From: Megascapheus bottae
Lineage: Eukaryota > Chordata > Mammalia > Rodentia > Geomyidae
Assembly: GCA_024803745.1 (NCBI GenBank)
Contig: JANJXV010000013.1
Span: forward strand, 54,778,501-54,842,500
Direction of reading: 5' to 3'
DNA: 64,000 nt
The translations under genes were made by a program, and so were the position numbers. Below are positions 11,611-23,400 of this stretch, in pieces. Below the pieces are notes generated by a model, which did not search any database, had not been told where the DNA came from, and saw only the letters and a list, made by a program, of their open reading frames with translations. Position 1 is the stretch's first letter. The number at the start of each line of letters is the position of its first letter.

Positions 11611-11683
11611 CTGGGAGTATGGCTTAGTAATAGAGTGCTTGCCTGGCATGCATGAGGCCCTAGGTTTGATTCCTTGGTACCTG
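11611..11683 (+). mobile_element. ID-like monomer without a right half
   Basis: The tRNA-Ala-like left half alone, ending at TTCCTTGGTACC. It shows that the left half also exists, or was truncated, as a monomer. Confidence 0.7.
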
Positions 11684-11807
11684 TTCTGAGCATTTCACAG
11701 GGAGAAATGTTAGCACGATAAATAGAATAAATGATATGTGATGAATATATTGTGGAATGCTAAATGAACATGATATAAAAATAGTGCTATAATAATAAGA
11801 GAATAGG

Positions 11808-12003
11808 GCCGGGAGTTTGGCCTAGTGGTAGAGTGCTTGCCTAGCATGCACGAAGACCCGGGTTCGATTCCTTGGTACCACATACTTAGAAAAAGCCAGA
11901 AGTGGTGCTGAGGCTCAAGTGGTAGAGAAAAATCCAAGGACAGTGCTCAGGCCCTGAGCTTAAGCCCAGGACTGGCAAAATAATAATAATAATAATAATA
12001 ATA
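11808..12003 (+). mobile_element. Type A SINE with (ATA)n tail and target-site duplication
   Basis: AATAAGAGAATAG is present before and after the element. The right half has a small deletion, and the poly-A tail has become an ATA repeat. Confidence 0.88.
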
Positions 12004-12039
12004 ACAATAAGAGAATAGAATAATACAGTAGTGAAATGA

Positions 12040-12062
12040 AACATATATATATATATATATAT
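12040..12062. repeat. (AT)n microsatellite
   Basis: About 11 AT units. Confidence 0.9.
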
Positions 12063-12084
12063 AGCCAATACAAACTTGTACCTA

Positions 12085-12712
12085 AGGCTTGTGGACATGG
12101 GAGATAAAAATGGTGTAAGGACACATGACTAACCATAGGAACGGTCAAGAGCCTGGCTTACAAGATGAAGTATCATAGGAGCCCAGATACCTGGGCAGAA
12201 CAGATAGAGCAAGCAACCAGCACATCCCTGGGCACCACCGACCAAAAGGTGGAAACAACCCAAGGACCAAGGCACAACCAATCCAGATCAAACACGAAGG
12301 AGTTTGGGCCGGAGAACAGGAGGCCAAGGACCAATATAAACCAAGGAACCAGAACAAGGAGCGGCACTTCTGCTGGCCTGAACCGGGACTGCGGTTCGAG
12401 GATCTTTGGCCATGCAGAAGCTGCTCCTTGCCCGAGAAGACTAAGGAGGTCGCACTGCGGCAGGGCTGGGACCCGCGTCTAACTGGCAGGCCCTGTTCCA
12501 ATGTCAGGACTAAGAGATGTGGGAGGGGTGAGTCCAGCGGTGTGCTGGATAGGCAGATTAGAATTAGGCAAGTTAGGACTAGAAGACAGGAAGTAGAATG
12601 CAGTGTCAACTCTGCTAAGCTATGTGAAATCAATAAACGATGCTGCATCATCCTATCTGCCTATTGGTCAATTACATCGCCCGCTCACGACAGCACCATA
12701 TCAACAACAACA
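12085..12712 (+). mobile_element. Possible solo LTR (unclassified insertion)
   Basis: About 0.6 kb of relatively CpG-containing, SINE-free sequence interrupts the L1. Near its end is AATAAA (about 12631), followed within about 20 bases by CATCATCC. These are features of an LTR R region. No internal retroviral genes, matching second LTR or certain TG...CA ends could be found. It could equally be another insertion type. Confidence 0.35.
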
Positions 12713-12914
12713 TAAAGAAACAGAATTAGAACAATGACATTGGAGTAATAGAACCCCGCCCCCCCAAAAAAAAGAAGCACAGGAACAGATGAATTCCCTG
12801 CTCAATTCTGTCAGCTCTTTAAGAAGAACGAGCACCAATACCCCTCAAACTCCCCCAAGTTACCAAATTCATGTTAAGAAGCCAGCATTACACTCATTCT
12901 AAAACTGAGCTAGA

Positions 12915-13160
12915 GCCGGGCATGGTGGCTCACGCCTGTAATCCTAATCAGGGGGCTGAGATCTGAGGATCAAGGTTCAAAGCCAGCCTGGGCACAAAAG
13001 GACCTGAGACCCTTATAGCCAATTAACCTCTAGAAAACGGGAAGTGCAGCCTGGCTCAAGGGTAGGGAGGTACCCTTGAGCTGAAGGGCTCAGGAACAAC
13101 ACCCAGACTGAGTTCAAGCCCCATGACCCACAAAACAACAACAACAACAACAAACCTGAG
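12915..13160 (+). mobile_element. Type B SINE, well preserved
   Basis: Clear GCCGGGCATGGTGGCTCACG head, full right half and a (CAA)n tail. Confidence 0.9.
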
Positions 13161-13478
13161 CTAGGACATAATGGAAAAAAGAAAGGTATGGGGGAAAATT
13201 CCCAGGCTTGGGAGGGGGGACAATGGAAAGAATGACACTGATCAAGAAGCATTGTACTTGTAGCCTGATTTATGACATTGTAATCTCTTTGTATGACTAC
13301 TTAATAATTAAAAAGGAAAGATTCAGAACAATATCATTAAGACTGACACAAAAATTCTCACTGACTTTCCAACAAAATTCAAAGTGCCAACTATCAAAAT
13401 TCTATTTGAGAGATAGACAGGCTGAGAGAGAAATCAGCAAGATTGATCTGCTTACAACTGCCTGAAAAAACCCTAACT

Positions 13479-13660
13479 GGGGCCAGGAGTGTGGCCTAGT
13501 GGTAGAGTGCTTGCCTAGCATGCACAAAGACCCAGGTTCGATTCCTCGGTACCACATACATAGAAAAAAAAAGCCAGAAGTGATGCTGAGGCTCAAGTGG
13601 TGGAGCTCTAGCCTTGAGAAAGCCCTGAGCTCAAGCCCAGGACTGGGAAAAAAAAAAAAA
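13479..13660 (+). mobile_element. Type A SINE, right half shortened
   Basis: An internal deletion removes the middle of the right half (GAGAAAGCCCTGAGC junction). It ends in a poly-A tail. Confidence 0.85.
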
Positions 13661-14035
13661 CAAAAACAACTAAAAAAATCCCCCAAACCCAAAATAGATG
13701 TAAGTTTAACCAAGAAGGTGAGAGACCACTATAACGAAAAGCCATAAAACTTTGGAGACATTGAAGAGGACTCTAGGAGAGGGGAAGATCTTCCACGGAG
13801 CTCGTGAATTGCAGAATTAATATCGTGAAGATGGACATACTGCCAAAAGCAATCTACAGAGTTAATGCAATACCCATCAAAATCCCAGAAACAGAGAAAC
13901 CAATCAATACATTCATTTGGGAGCACAAGAGACCCCACAGGAAAAAATGAATGTTGGGAAAGAAGATCAATGTGACAGACTTCAAGCTATCCGGTAGCCC
14001 TGTGCCTCTGAGCACACAAAAAAATTCATATGTGG

Positions 14036-14237
14036 GGCCGGGAGTTTGGCCTGGTGGTTGAGTGCTTGCCTAGCATTCATGAAGACCCAGGTTTGGTTCC
14101 TCCATACCACATACACAGAAAAAAACAACAGGAAGTGGTGCTGTTGCTCAAGTGGTAGAGCTCTAGCCTTGAGAAAGTCCAAGGACAGTGCTCAGGCCCT
14201 GAGCCCAAGCCCAGGACTGGCAAAAGAAAAAGAAAAG
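14036..14237 (+). mobile_element. Type A SINE inside the L1
   Basis: Complete dimer starting GGGGCCGGGAGTTTGGCC, with an A-rich tail. Confidence 0.88.
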
Positions 14238-14254
14238 AATAATAACACATATGC

Positions 14255-14450
14255 TGAGCACCAGTGGCTCATGCCAAAATCCCGGTTCAGGAGGCTGAGA
14301 TCTGAGGATCGCAGTTCAAAGCCAGCATGGGCAGGAAAGTCCATGAGACTCTTACCTCCAATAAATGACACAGAAAAAGCCAGAAATGGCACTGTGGCTC
14401 AAGTGGTAGAGCGCTCTCAGGATCAGTGCCCTAAGTTCAAACCCCCAAAT
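14255..14450 (+). mobile_element. Type B SINE
   Basis: Follows the type A copy in the same direction. Its head reads CACCAGTGGCTCATGCC. Confidence 0.8.
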
Positions 14451-14527
14451 AAATAAACAAAATCTATTGAAATGAAAAAAGTTATATTATAGAGCCACAG
14501 GAACAAAAATAGCTATTACACAGAAAA

Positions 14528-14730
14528 CTTTCTTTTTTTTAACCAGCCCTGGGCTTGGGCTCAGGGCCTGAGCACTGTCCTTGGATTTTCTCAAGGCTAG
14601 AGCTCTACCACTTGAGCCTCAGCACCACTTCCAGCTTTTTTTTCTACGAATGTCGTACTGAGGAATCGAACCCGGGTCTTCATGCATTCTAGGCAAGTTC
14701 TCTACCACTAGGCCAAACTCCAAGTGCTCA
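14528..14730 (-). mobile_element. Type A SINE inside the L1
   Basis: Complete inverted dimer between two L1 3'-end pieces. Confidence 0.88.
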
Positions 14731-15017
14731 AAAAACTTTTTACAAATCTACTTTATTGATTACCATACCATTGTTGGGCACATCTCTGAAGGAGAGTAAG
14801 TCAATATACAAGAAACCTGTGTATTTGCTTTTTGCAGCCTTGATCACTGTAATCAAATAATAAAAGTTAGCTCAGATGCCCAACAACTAGTAAATGGATA
14901 AAGAAAGTATTTCACACACACATGCACCACATATACATATCATGGAATATATTATAGGCCAGAAAGAAAAAGAAAATTATGTCATTTGCAGGAAAATAGA
15001 TGAAAAAGTAGATCATC

Positions 15018-15262
15018 AGCTGGGAGCAGTGGCTCGCGCCTGTCATCCTAGCTACTCAGGAGGCTGAGATCTGAGGATCGACGTTCAAGGCCAGCCTGAG
15101 CACCAAAGACTGTGAGACTCTGATCTCTCAAATAATCACTAGAAAATGGGAAGGGGCACTGTGGCTCAGGGCTAGGGTGGTAGTCTTGAGCTGAAGAGCT
15201 CAGGGACAGTGCCCAGGCCCAGAGTTCAGGCCCTATGACCCACAAAAAAAAAAAGGAAAAGG
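15018..15262 (+). mobile_element. Type B SINE near the L1 3' end
   Basis: Complete copy. L1-like 3' terminal sequence resumes after its poly-A tail. Confidence 0.85.
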
Positions 15263-15350
15263 TAAATCATCATATTGAATGAGATGAGCCTGCCTCAAGA
15301 AACAAAGTATCTTGAGTTTTCACTGCTTTGTGGAAACTAGGATAACTAAG

Positions 15351-15352
<2 letters not shown>

Positions 15353-15400
<48 letters not shown>
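15353..15400. repeat. (GT)n microsatellite
   Basis: About 24 GT units. Confidence 0.95.
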
Positions 15401-15401
<1 letters not shown>

Positions 15402-15409
15402 GGAAAAAG

Positions 15410-15560
15410 AAAGAGAGACTTTTACTCAAGGCTTGCGCTCTACCACTTGAGTCACAGCACCACTTCTGGCTTTTTTTGTATATGTGGTACTGAGGAATTG
15501 AACACGGTGTTTCATGCATGCAAGGCAAGCACTCTACCTCTAAGCCACATTCCTAGCGCT
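15410..15560 (-). mobile_element. Type A SINE, truncated
   Basis: Inverted left half and part of the right half. The right end is lost at the GT repeat. Confidence 0.75.
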
Positions 15561-15959
15561 GGTGGGGTTTGTTGTTGTTTTTCAGACGATTTATGGCTGG
15601 GCAACCACTGGGTTGAGTTGAACCCACGTGGAGAAGTGTGGCTCAGTAGTCAGATAATCCATCTTCACGCAGGCTGAGGAAGGCTCACTCCAAACCACAA
15701 CTCTGCTGCTGGAATATCTTTCAACAAGTACAATGTATCTGTGTGGTTAGGAAATGTGGCAGCTGTGGTGATGACAGGAAGGGAGAGCTGCAGTGAAGAA
15801 TGGTATACACTTGGTTGTTCAGGGAAGGCTTAGTAGCAGAGGATAAGGAGAAAGTGAAGTGAGGCAAGCAGAAAATATTTAGTTAGCTTTGCACTAAGGA
15901 GAAGGAAACAAAAATGAAGAAAACTGAATACACCCCCCCCAAACAACTATAACAAAAAG

Positions 15960-15994
<35 letters not shown>

Positions 15995-16255
15995 ACAAGT
16001 AATGTTTCGGCAATCTAGTTACCAGCCAAGAGCATAGGTAGTGAGGAAGGGCCAGAGATAGGAGAGGGCGTGAGGGACAGGGCAGCTCTAATTGTGACAC
16101 ATGGGAAGTCCAGGTGGGGAGAAGGATCAGAAAGAGAACATGAGAACATTTGATTTTGAGATTGAATACTGAAAGGCAGATGTTGTGATTCAGGCACCAT
16201 GACTTCAGGGGGCAAAAAATGGAGGTAAAAAGCAGAACTAAAAAAGAAAATGGGA
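15561..16255. repeat. (CA)n at 15962-15993 in unrecognised DNA
   Basis: About 16 CA units lie in this stretch; otherwise no gene or repeat is recognised. Confidence 0.6.
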
Positions 16256-16457
16256 GGGCTGGGAGTTTGGCCTGGTGGTTAAAGTGCTTGCCTAGCATGC
16301 ATGAAGACCCAGGTTTGATTCCTCGGGGCCAAATACACAGAAAAAAGCTGGAAGTGGTGCTGAGGCTCAAGTGGTAGAGCTCTAGACTTGAAAAAGTCCA
16401 AGGACAGTGCTCAGGCCCTGAGCTCAAACCCAGGACTGGAAAAAAAAAAAAAAAGAA
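16256..16457 (+). mobile_element. Type A SINE
   Basis: Complete dimer with a poly-A tail of about 15. Confidence 0.88.
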
Positions 16458-16628
16458 AAAGAAAATGGGAGAGAGGTATAAATTTGTCTGTATGTGATAT
16501 CCATCAAAATGATATAAATAAAACAAAATAACCACACCAAAAAGGTAACAAAAGAGCAACAGAGATAGACTTATACAGGGTAAAATATAAACTTCCTATT
16601 TTCATATGGGAATACACCTGTGTATATG

Positions 16629-17671
16629 CACACATACACACACACACACACACCACCATCTCTTCCTTCAGGTTTCTGGTCCTCTCTTCCTTTGCTTTTC
16701 CTCTCTTCACAATCTCTTCTGTGTCATGAGCTTCTTCTCTTCAAGGAATGCAAAGGGCAGGTGCTTCTATCTCCCCACCTCCCCTGCCCGCTTCTGTTTT
16801 GCTTTTAGTCATTTTTCATATAGGGTCTCACATTTACCCACAGACCAGCCTGGGCCAGGCTTCCTTTATACTTCCCCTGTTGCTGAGATGGGGCCAGACA
16901 GGAGACAGATAGGAGATAAGAGCCTTGCTAACTTTTAACCCAGGCTGGCTTCCGATTATTGCTTCCCCACCTCCGAAGTGTCTGCGATTACAGAACCCAT
17001 CTGCCTTGATTACTCTGATTTTATCATCAGTTGAGCAATCCAAAAGAGAGAAGCAGCAGTAGCTATGGAAGGCAAGGGCATAGGAGACTGGCAAGTGGTT
17101 CCTTAAGAGTCAAGGGCGGGCACGCCATCGGGGCTAGGATTAGCAACTGGGTTTTAGCTGGCTGCCTGGCCGTAGGCCAGTCAAGATAAATCAAAACCAA
17201 ACTGACAGAAGGTAGCTATAGACCACTGAGGTATGACAGCATCAGGGACAGCTAAAAGTAAACAGACACCATTGGGTCACTGGTCCATGGAGTCGCCAGT
17301 GCTGTGTCTGCGAGTCCTGGCCCGAGGGGCAAACACTTGGGGTCTCAGCTGACCCCGGAGTCTAGGAACCTGCTGCTACATGATAGGTTTCGAGGGTCTC
17401 AGGGAACTCCTACTGCCTGGTATCTTCCAATGTCGGGGTCTACAGACAACCTCCAAGGCTCCCAGTCCACCCACCATTTCCATCTGGGCACCCGCCAGCT
17501 GGTTCGCGACACTTGCCTCACACGGGCAAAGTCCTGGCCTCCTTTCCCAGCACTGAGAAAAATAGTCCTCAACTAAATAAGCTGATTGACTCGCTAAAAG
17601 AAACCGTGAGGTCCGAGACTACAATCAAGACGTGGAGAGCACACAAAGGTATAAAAAATCAAGAAGCAGGT
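16629..17671. other. (CA)n then about 1 kb of unrecognised DNA
   Basis: A short CA run (16629-16653) leads into sequence without a recognised gene. The part at 17100-17670 is CpG-containing and SINE-free like the segment at 12.1-12.7 kb, so an old LTR cannot be excluded. Confidence 0.4.
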
Positions 17672-17915
17672 CACAAGCCAAGCGCCAGCGGTCCATGCCT
17701 TCCATCCTAGCTACTCAGGAGGCTGAGTCCGGAGGACTGGGATTCCCGCCAGCCTGAGAAGGAAAGTCTGTGAGCCTTTCATTTCCAATTGCTCGCCTCA
17801 CCCCCCATACACACACGAGAACTGGAGGCGTGGTTCAAGTGGTAGAGCACCCATCTTGAGTTAAATAGGAAAGGGACAGTGCTCAGGCTTGAGTTTCAGC
17901 CCCAGTGACAGCACG
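17672..17915 (+). mobile_element. Type B SINE
   Basis: Head reads AAGCGCCAGCGGTCCATGCC, with a full right half and a CACGCACGC tail. Confidence 0.75.
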
Positions 17916-18291
17916 CACGCACACACACGAACTAGGTCATGCCACAGAGCCCATTAGATGCTCTTAACCATACATACAAAGTCCATGTCCTCCTTAGGTG
18001 AAGGGGTTCTTGGAGGGGAGGCCTAAATTCTATTCCTTTCGGGGTCTGTTGTCTTCTTCGTGGTGACTTCTTGTGAGATCTATAATTTCAGGCTGTGAGC
18101 TCTGCACCTCAGGGGCTCTGGAGTGTCGGAGGCCCCTCCCAAACAAGGTACTGTCTGATGGTTCCTAGACCTTATTGACTCTTCTTTCTTTGTTGGAATT
18201 CTAAACATATATAAACTAGTCCTGAACGTGCAGCTTTTAAAAATCCCACAGGAAATTTCTGTCACCAAAACCAAATGTACCTAAATGGAAT

Positions 18292-18328
<37 letters not shown>

Positions 18329-18334
18329 GTGCAT

Positions 18335-18522
18335 GTGCCAGTCCTGGGACTTGAACTCAGGGCCGGAGCACTGTTCAACAGTTTTTACTCAAGGCTATGC
18401 CCTGCCACTTGAACCACAGATCCACTTTCAGCTTTTTCTGAGTATGCGGTACTGAGGAATTGAACCCAGGGCTTCATGCATGCTAGGTCAGCACTCTACC
18501 ATGAGGCTATGCTCCCAGCCCC
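18335..18522 (-). mobile_element. Type A SINE next to a (TG)n run
   Basis: Inverted dimer. A TG/CG alternating run lies just to its left (18291-18333). Confidence 0.75.
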
Positions 18523-18579
18523 TGGAATTTATTTTTCTGTCCTGTTCTTTAAGGGTTGTTTTTATATACAGCTGTGTGC

Positions 18580-19022
18580 GTGTGTGAACCAGTCCTGGGG
18601 CTTGAACTCAGATCCTGTATGCTATCCCTTCCTTAGCTTTTTCCACTCAAGGCTGATGCTCTAGCACGTGATGCACACCTGCACTTCTGGCTTTTTGCTG
18701 GTTAACTGAACATGACTTACATTTTTTTTTTTTTGCCAGTCCTGGGGCTTGAACTCAGGAGTCTGGGCACTGTCCTTGGACACTTTTTGCTCAAGGCTAG
18801 CGCTCTGCCACTTGAGCCACAGCACCACTCTGGCTTTTTCTGTGTAGATGGTTCCGGGGAATCAAACCCATGGCTTTGTTCATGCTAGGCAAGCACGCGA
18901 CCACCAGGCCATGCTCCAGACCCCCTTATAGATATTTCTACCTTGGATTTTAAACTTGGATCCTCAGAACTCAGTTTCCTGAACAGCTGGGGTTCCAGGT
19001 GAGAGCCACCAGTGCCCAGCTT
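18580..19022 (-). mobile_element. Cluster of inverted SINEs: right-half scrap, type A copy, type B fragment
   Basis: A partial right half lies at 18580-18700. A full type A copy with poly-T lies at about 18722-18922. A type B left half follows at about 18935-19022. Confidence 0.7.
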
Positions 19023-19737
19023 CAAATAGACAAACTCACAGAATGGCAGAGGCTTCTGGGACAAGATGGTTCTCAGGATTCCAGGTGGAGGCTGCCTTGT
19101 GGTTTGACCTACTCGGGATCCAGAACCTTCACGAACCAAGAATGGGAGGTAACCAAGGGCCATGGAGACGCTTAAGGCCAGAGGTCGCTGAGGGATGGGA
19201 CCTGGCTCAGATACCTCCACCCAAAAGAGCCAGCCTGCTGGGGGTTGCTACCCTGACCTGGGGCACTGCCTGTGTGCACGTGCTGCCGCGTGGGGCCTGT
19301 TGCACGTACACTGTGTCAGAGGAGCTATGTGTCCCATGTAAGTGTGGGGTCAATCCCTGTGCCAGGAACAGCAAGAGCACTATGGGGTACCCAAGGACCA
19401 CCAAAGGTCACTGCTGAAAGCCCTGAGACCCTCACCCCGTCCTGCATGGTGAGCAGCAGAGATGGCTCTGAAGTGTGACAACTGCAGACCTGTTGTGCAC
19501 ACACACCCTGTCCTCTCAGCCTGCTTGGTGCCCACACACTAACCACGCACACGGCCCTGGCTCTCAAGTCCTCCGGGAGGCAGTGGGGCCCTGCCAGGTG
19601 GGGAGCCCTGCCTGGTGGGGTGGGACAACAGCCACCAGACCGCGCTGACTTGTGGGGTGTGCAGGCCCCCATCATCCCTGCCGCTGGTCCCCACCTGTGT
19701 CTGTCTCCCTTGCCTCACACTTAGAAGACAAAAATCC
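19023..19737. other. Gene-free stretch
   Basis: No exon, RNA or repeat recognised. Confidence 0.5.
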
Positions 19738-19965
19738 CCTTGAGTGCAGGTGGCCTGTCATCCTAACCACTCAGGAGGCTGACATCTGAGGGGCCCTCTT
19801 CAAAGCCAGCCCAGGGGAGAATATCGGAGACGCCTGTATCTCCAATTCATCTGCAAAAACCCAGAGCCGGAGGTGTGGCTGACGGTGCAGCCGAGCAAAA
19901 AAAAAAAAAAAAACAAACAAGCTAAGGGAGAACGGGAGGCCCTGAGTTCAAGCCCCAGTAGCAGA
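19738..19965 (+). mobile_element. Type B SINE, diverged
   Basis: The left half carries CATCCTAACCACTCAGGAGG; the right half ends CTGAGTTCAAGCCCCAG. Confidence 0.7.
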
Positions 19966-20338
19966 AAGGAAAAACAAAACAAACCAAACAAAACCCGTCT
20001 GTCTGGAAGTGTCAGGTCCGGCCGGGCGTCTTGAAGGTTCTCAGTGGCGCCTCTTCCATGGAGACCAGTCTTCAGGCCGGGACCTGCGGCTCTCGGGGAC
20101 CCCTTGCCTGGTGGGCGGCTGGCGCGCACGGCTGGGTCTCCCCGGCCTCCCGTGCCCGCGCTGGACTGGCGCTCGGGGCACTGCCCCTGGGCCACCATTG
20201 GGCCACGGCCCCTCGCCCGCCCAGCGTTCTGGTGGCCGCTGGAGACGAGGGTCCCCTGGGCCAGGATCACGGGCGTGCGCCCCTGGGCGGGAGCCGCGAA
20301 CCCCAGAGCCGAGCGCCACCCGCGTGGGGCTGAATCTC

Positions 20339-20344
20339 TTTATT
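20339..20344 (-). promoter_or_regulatory. UNC93B1: UNC93B1 polyadenylation signal AATAAA
   Basis: TTTATT on the plus strand, about 145 bases past the UNC93B1 stop, gives a canonical AATAAA in the sense of the gene. No better signal lies between it and the stop. Confidence 0.75.
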
Positions 20345-20488
20345 ACTCGTTTTCTATCCAAAGAGGATCCTGAGGGAGGAGGAGCCGCACCACGCGGCCG
20401 GCGCCCCAGGACCCCGGATCTTCCTGCGGGCGCACAGAACCGAGTGGGGACCCTGGGCCCGAGCGAGGGCGCGGAGGCGGCGCGGGGC

Positions 20489-23400
20489 TCACTGCTCCTC
20501 GGGCCCGTCGCCCCCCAGCGCCTGCTCGTAGGGGCAGAGCCGCCGGCGCTGCGGGCCCGGGGGCTGCGGGCCCGGCCCCCCGCCGTCCGCCGGGGCCCCC
20601 GGCCCTCGCTCCGCGTCGCTCTCGTCCGAGTTGTCCTCCTCCAGGTAGCGGTAGCCGCGCACTTTGTGCTGCGGCCGCGGGATGCGCGGCTGGCGCGGGG
20701 CCAGGCCCCGCCGCAGCTTCTGCTCCATCCACAGGTACGAGGCGGCCGCCGCCGCGAGAGTCACCAGCAGCACGGCCAGCTTAGCCTGGGCACAAGGCGG
20801 GGTGAGGGGCGGCCCGCCACGCCTCCCGGGGCCTCCCCACGCCTCCCCGGCCCCGCAAGGCCTCCCCAGCCCCCCACACCTCCCTGGCCTCCCCGGGCCT
20901 CAGATCCCTTGGGGCTCAGGTTCCCTAACTGTAATGTCAGCCTCTCACAGTAAAACTGAAGTCTAGAAACAGGTGTGGCCTCCCTAGACTTAGCTTAGGC
21001 CACCTCCATTTAAAGGCCCTGCACACAAGTGGGCTGCAGTGGCCTCAGGTTAGACCATAGAGCCAGGCCCGTTAACTCCGCATAGGGATCTGAGCACAGT
21101 ACCCGAGTCTGAGCCCCCACACTCCATGCCCTAAGCCCTCAGTTTCCCTCTTGCCTGGTGAGCTGGGGAGGGGCCCTGGGAAGCCAGGATCCCATCTATG
21201 GCTGGTGGACAAGGTTTCCGCCATCCCCCCAGCAGCCTCACCTTCATGGGCAGACTGGAGCCCAGGTACACGACAAAGATGGCCACGGCCTGCCACCAGT
21301 GGTAGATGGTGAAGATGAAGTCCTGCCTCTCCTTGTCTTCGTACAGGATCCCCAGGAGTGCTGCGGGCAGTGGGGGGCAGAGGCAGGCAGAGCCAGAGCC
21401 AGGGTTAATGAATTTCCCTGTGGCTCTCCTAGGCCCCATCCCTGGCTAGGCTGGGCCTCCAGCACCCACTAGTGGAAGCCCTCTTACTACACTGCTCAGT
21501 CAGGTCCCGCCCTTGACCCTCCCATCCCGACACCAGAGCTGAGGGGAGCAACCAACTGTGCAAGCCCAAAGTGTAAGGCAGGGGCGCTTGTTTCTTCCCT
21601 GGGGATGAGCAGAAAGAGCGAGCACTGGACGGGGAGTGGAGTCAGGAGGCTGACTCAAGTGCTCAGGACTGAGTGGGACCAGAGAAGAGAAGTTAGAGGT
21701 GCAAAGATGTAGATTGAGATGTTGTTTCTGTGGGTGATTTGGGGGGCACTTAACTCCACTCCCCAGAGCTGCTTTCCCAGCTGTGGACCGAGCTCGCAAC
21801 ATATTACATGTTCAGTTGGGAAGCTGTAGAGCAGGCAAGCTCACTGGGCACCTGGCAGCCCAGGAGAGCTGCTCACTGTTAACTCTGTGTTCAGGCTCAG
21901 GACATGAGCAGTCTTCTGGGGCCCACTGGTGGTGACATGCAAATCGGTGAAGAGAGCCAGTGTTGGTGGCTCACACCTGTAATCCTAGCTACTCAGGAGG
22001 CTGGGATCGGAGGAGCTGTGTTTGAAGCTAGATCATGTAGATAAATCCATGAAATTTGTATCTGCAACTAATCAGCTAGAAGCTGGAGAGGGAGGTGTGG
22101 CTCAGCTGGTTTGAGCAGCAGCGCTGAGCAAAAGAAGTTAAGACAGAGTGTGAGGTCCTGAGTTTGAGCCCTTTTGCCAGAATACACAAAAAAATGTTTG
22201 TAATGGGACCAGCTGTCATAATAGACGCTGACACTGCTGACCCACGCGACTGTTGCATGTGACTGGCAAAGGCTCACCCAGGCTGGCGGCCTGGACTCTG
22301 CTGCTGCTGTGCTCTGAGCCTTCAAGCCGCTTCTGTCTCAAAAACGCCCAGATCTAGATGTGTAGCTTAGCATTGGAATGCTTGCAGATGCAAACCCAAG
22401 GGTTACAAAGGAAAAAGAAAAGAGCTCAGATCTGTACCTACACCCTGGGGTATGGACAAGACCATCTGCTGTTATGCCCTGGTACAAACAAGACCCAGAC
22501 GTTTACTTCCACTGTCACAGAAACTAGGATGGGCCTGGCCTGAGAAGGGGGTGTCTGGTATGCTTTTCCCACTGTCTCTGAGGGCCGTCCATAGAGCCTT
22601 CCAAGTCCACATTACAGTACGCCCTATACTCCTCCAGCTGTCCATATCCTTTCCACTGAACACAGAGGTCCCCACTTCCCTCTGCTTCCTCCACAGAACC
22701 CTGTGGCAGATCCCATGCCTGTCTGTGGACTGGAAATGCTCCCTGGCCGCCCAGAGGCTGCCACAGCCCCCCCAGCATCCCAGGGTCCAGCGCAGATACT
22801 CACTGCTGAGCCCCGTCTTGTTGAACGCGCTGCCCACACCCCAGAGGGCAGCTGTCACATAGAGGATCCATCTTTGTTGCAGGACCCGAGGCGTGGGGGC
22901 CCAGAAAAAGAGGACAAGGATGAGTAGCAGGTGCAACCCTGCCCCAGCTAGCAGGAGCACTGAACGTGACAGCCACAGCCCCAGCACACCCAGGAGGGAG
23001 GCAGCTGAGGCCCCCAGGCCGTAAGCTATGAGGAGGTAGGCCAGCCGCTCCAGCCCCACGGAGCACACGCCATAGCCCTGTGGAGACAGGAGAGAGCACC
23101 CACACAGGCTGTCACTTGAGGCCAGCCCTTGCTAGACGGGCACCTCCCCTAACTCAGGACCTCTAGGAAGCACGTGGATGGAAAACGTGAAGGTTTTTGG
23201 ATTATGTCCCCGGGGCTATATCTCATCGGAAACCAAGTCCTTATTCCATTTCAGCTCCAGAGAGGGTAAAGCGAGGCTGTGCACTGCTGGTTCACCCCCA
23301 TAACCCTAGGCTGAGATCCAAGGATCTCCATCTGAAGCCCACCCCAGCAAGAAAAGAAAATCCATGAAATTCTTGTCTCCAGCTAACCAGCAAAAAGCCA

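Larger units (their letters stand above)
9990..15350 (+). mobile_element. One old LINE-1 (sense), shattered by later insertions
   Basis: L1-like stretches appear in the order expected along ORF2, all on the plus strand. Endonuclease-region text lies near 10090-10420 (GGGAGACTTCAGTAGC). More ORF2 follows at 10440-10690, 11275-11440, 11520-11610 and 12765-12912 (CCAGCATTACACTCATTC). The region after reverse transcriptase lies at 13760-14035 (GTTAATGCAATACCCATC). The 3' end lies at 14460-14530, 14735-15015 and 15262-15350. Gaps between pieces are filled by SINEs, microsatellites and a possible LTR. All frames are broken. Whether 13165-13475 also belongs is unclear. Confidence 0.7.

Noticed and set aside
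1159..20300. N-terminal first exon of the ALDH3B2-like gene
   Set aside because: Expected from the open phase at 1158, but no minus-strand exon with a start codon and matching donor phase could be picked out with confidence.
20009..20953. 314-codon frame antisense to the last UNC93B1 exon
   Set aside because: It overlaps the UNC93B1 C-terminal exon and 3' UTR on the other strand and has arginine/proline-rich low-complexity content only.
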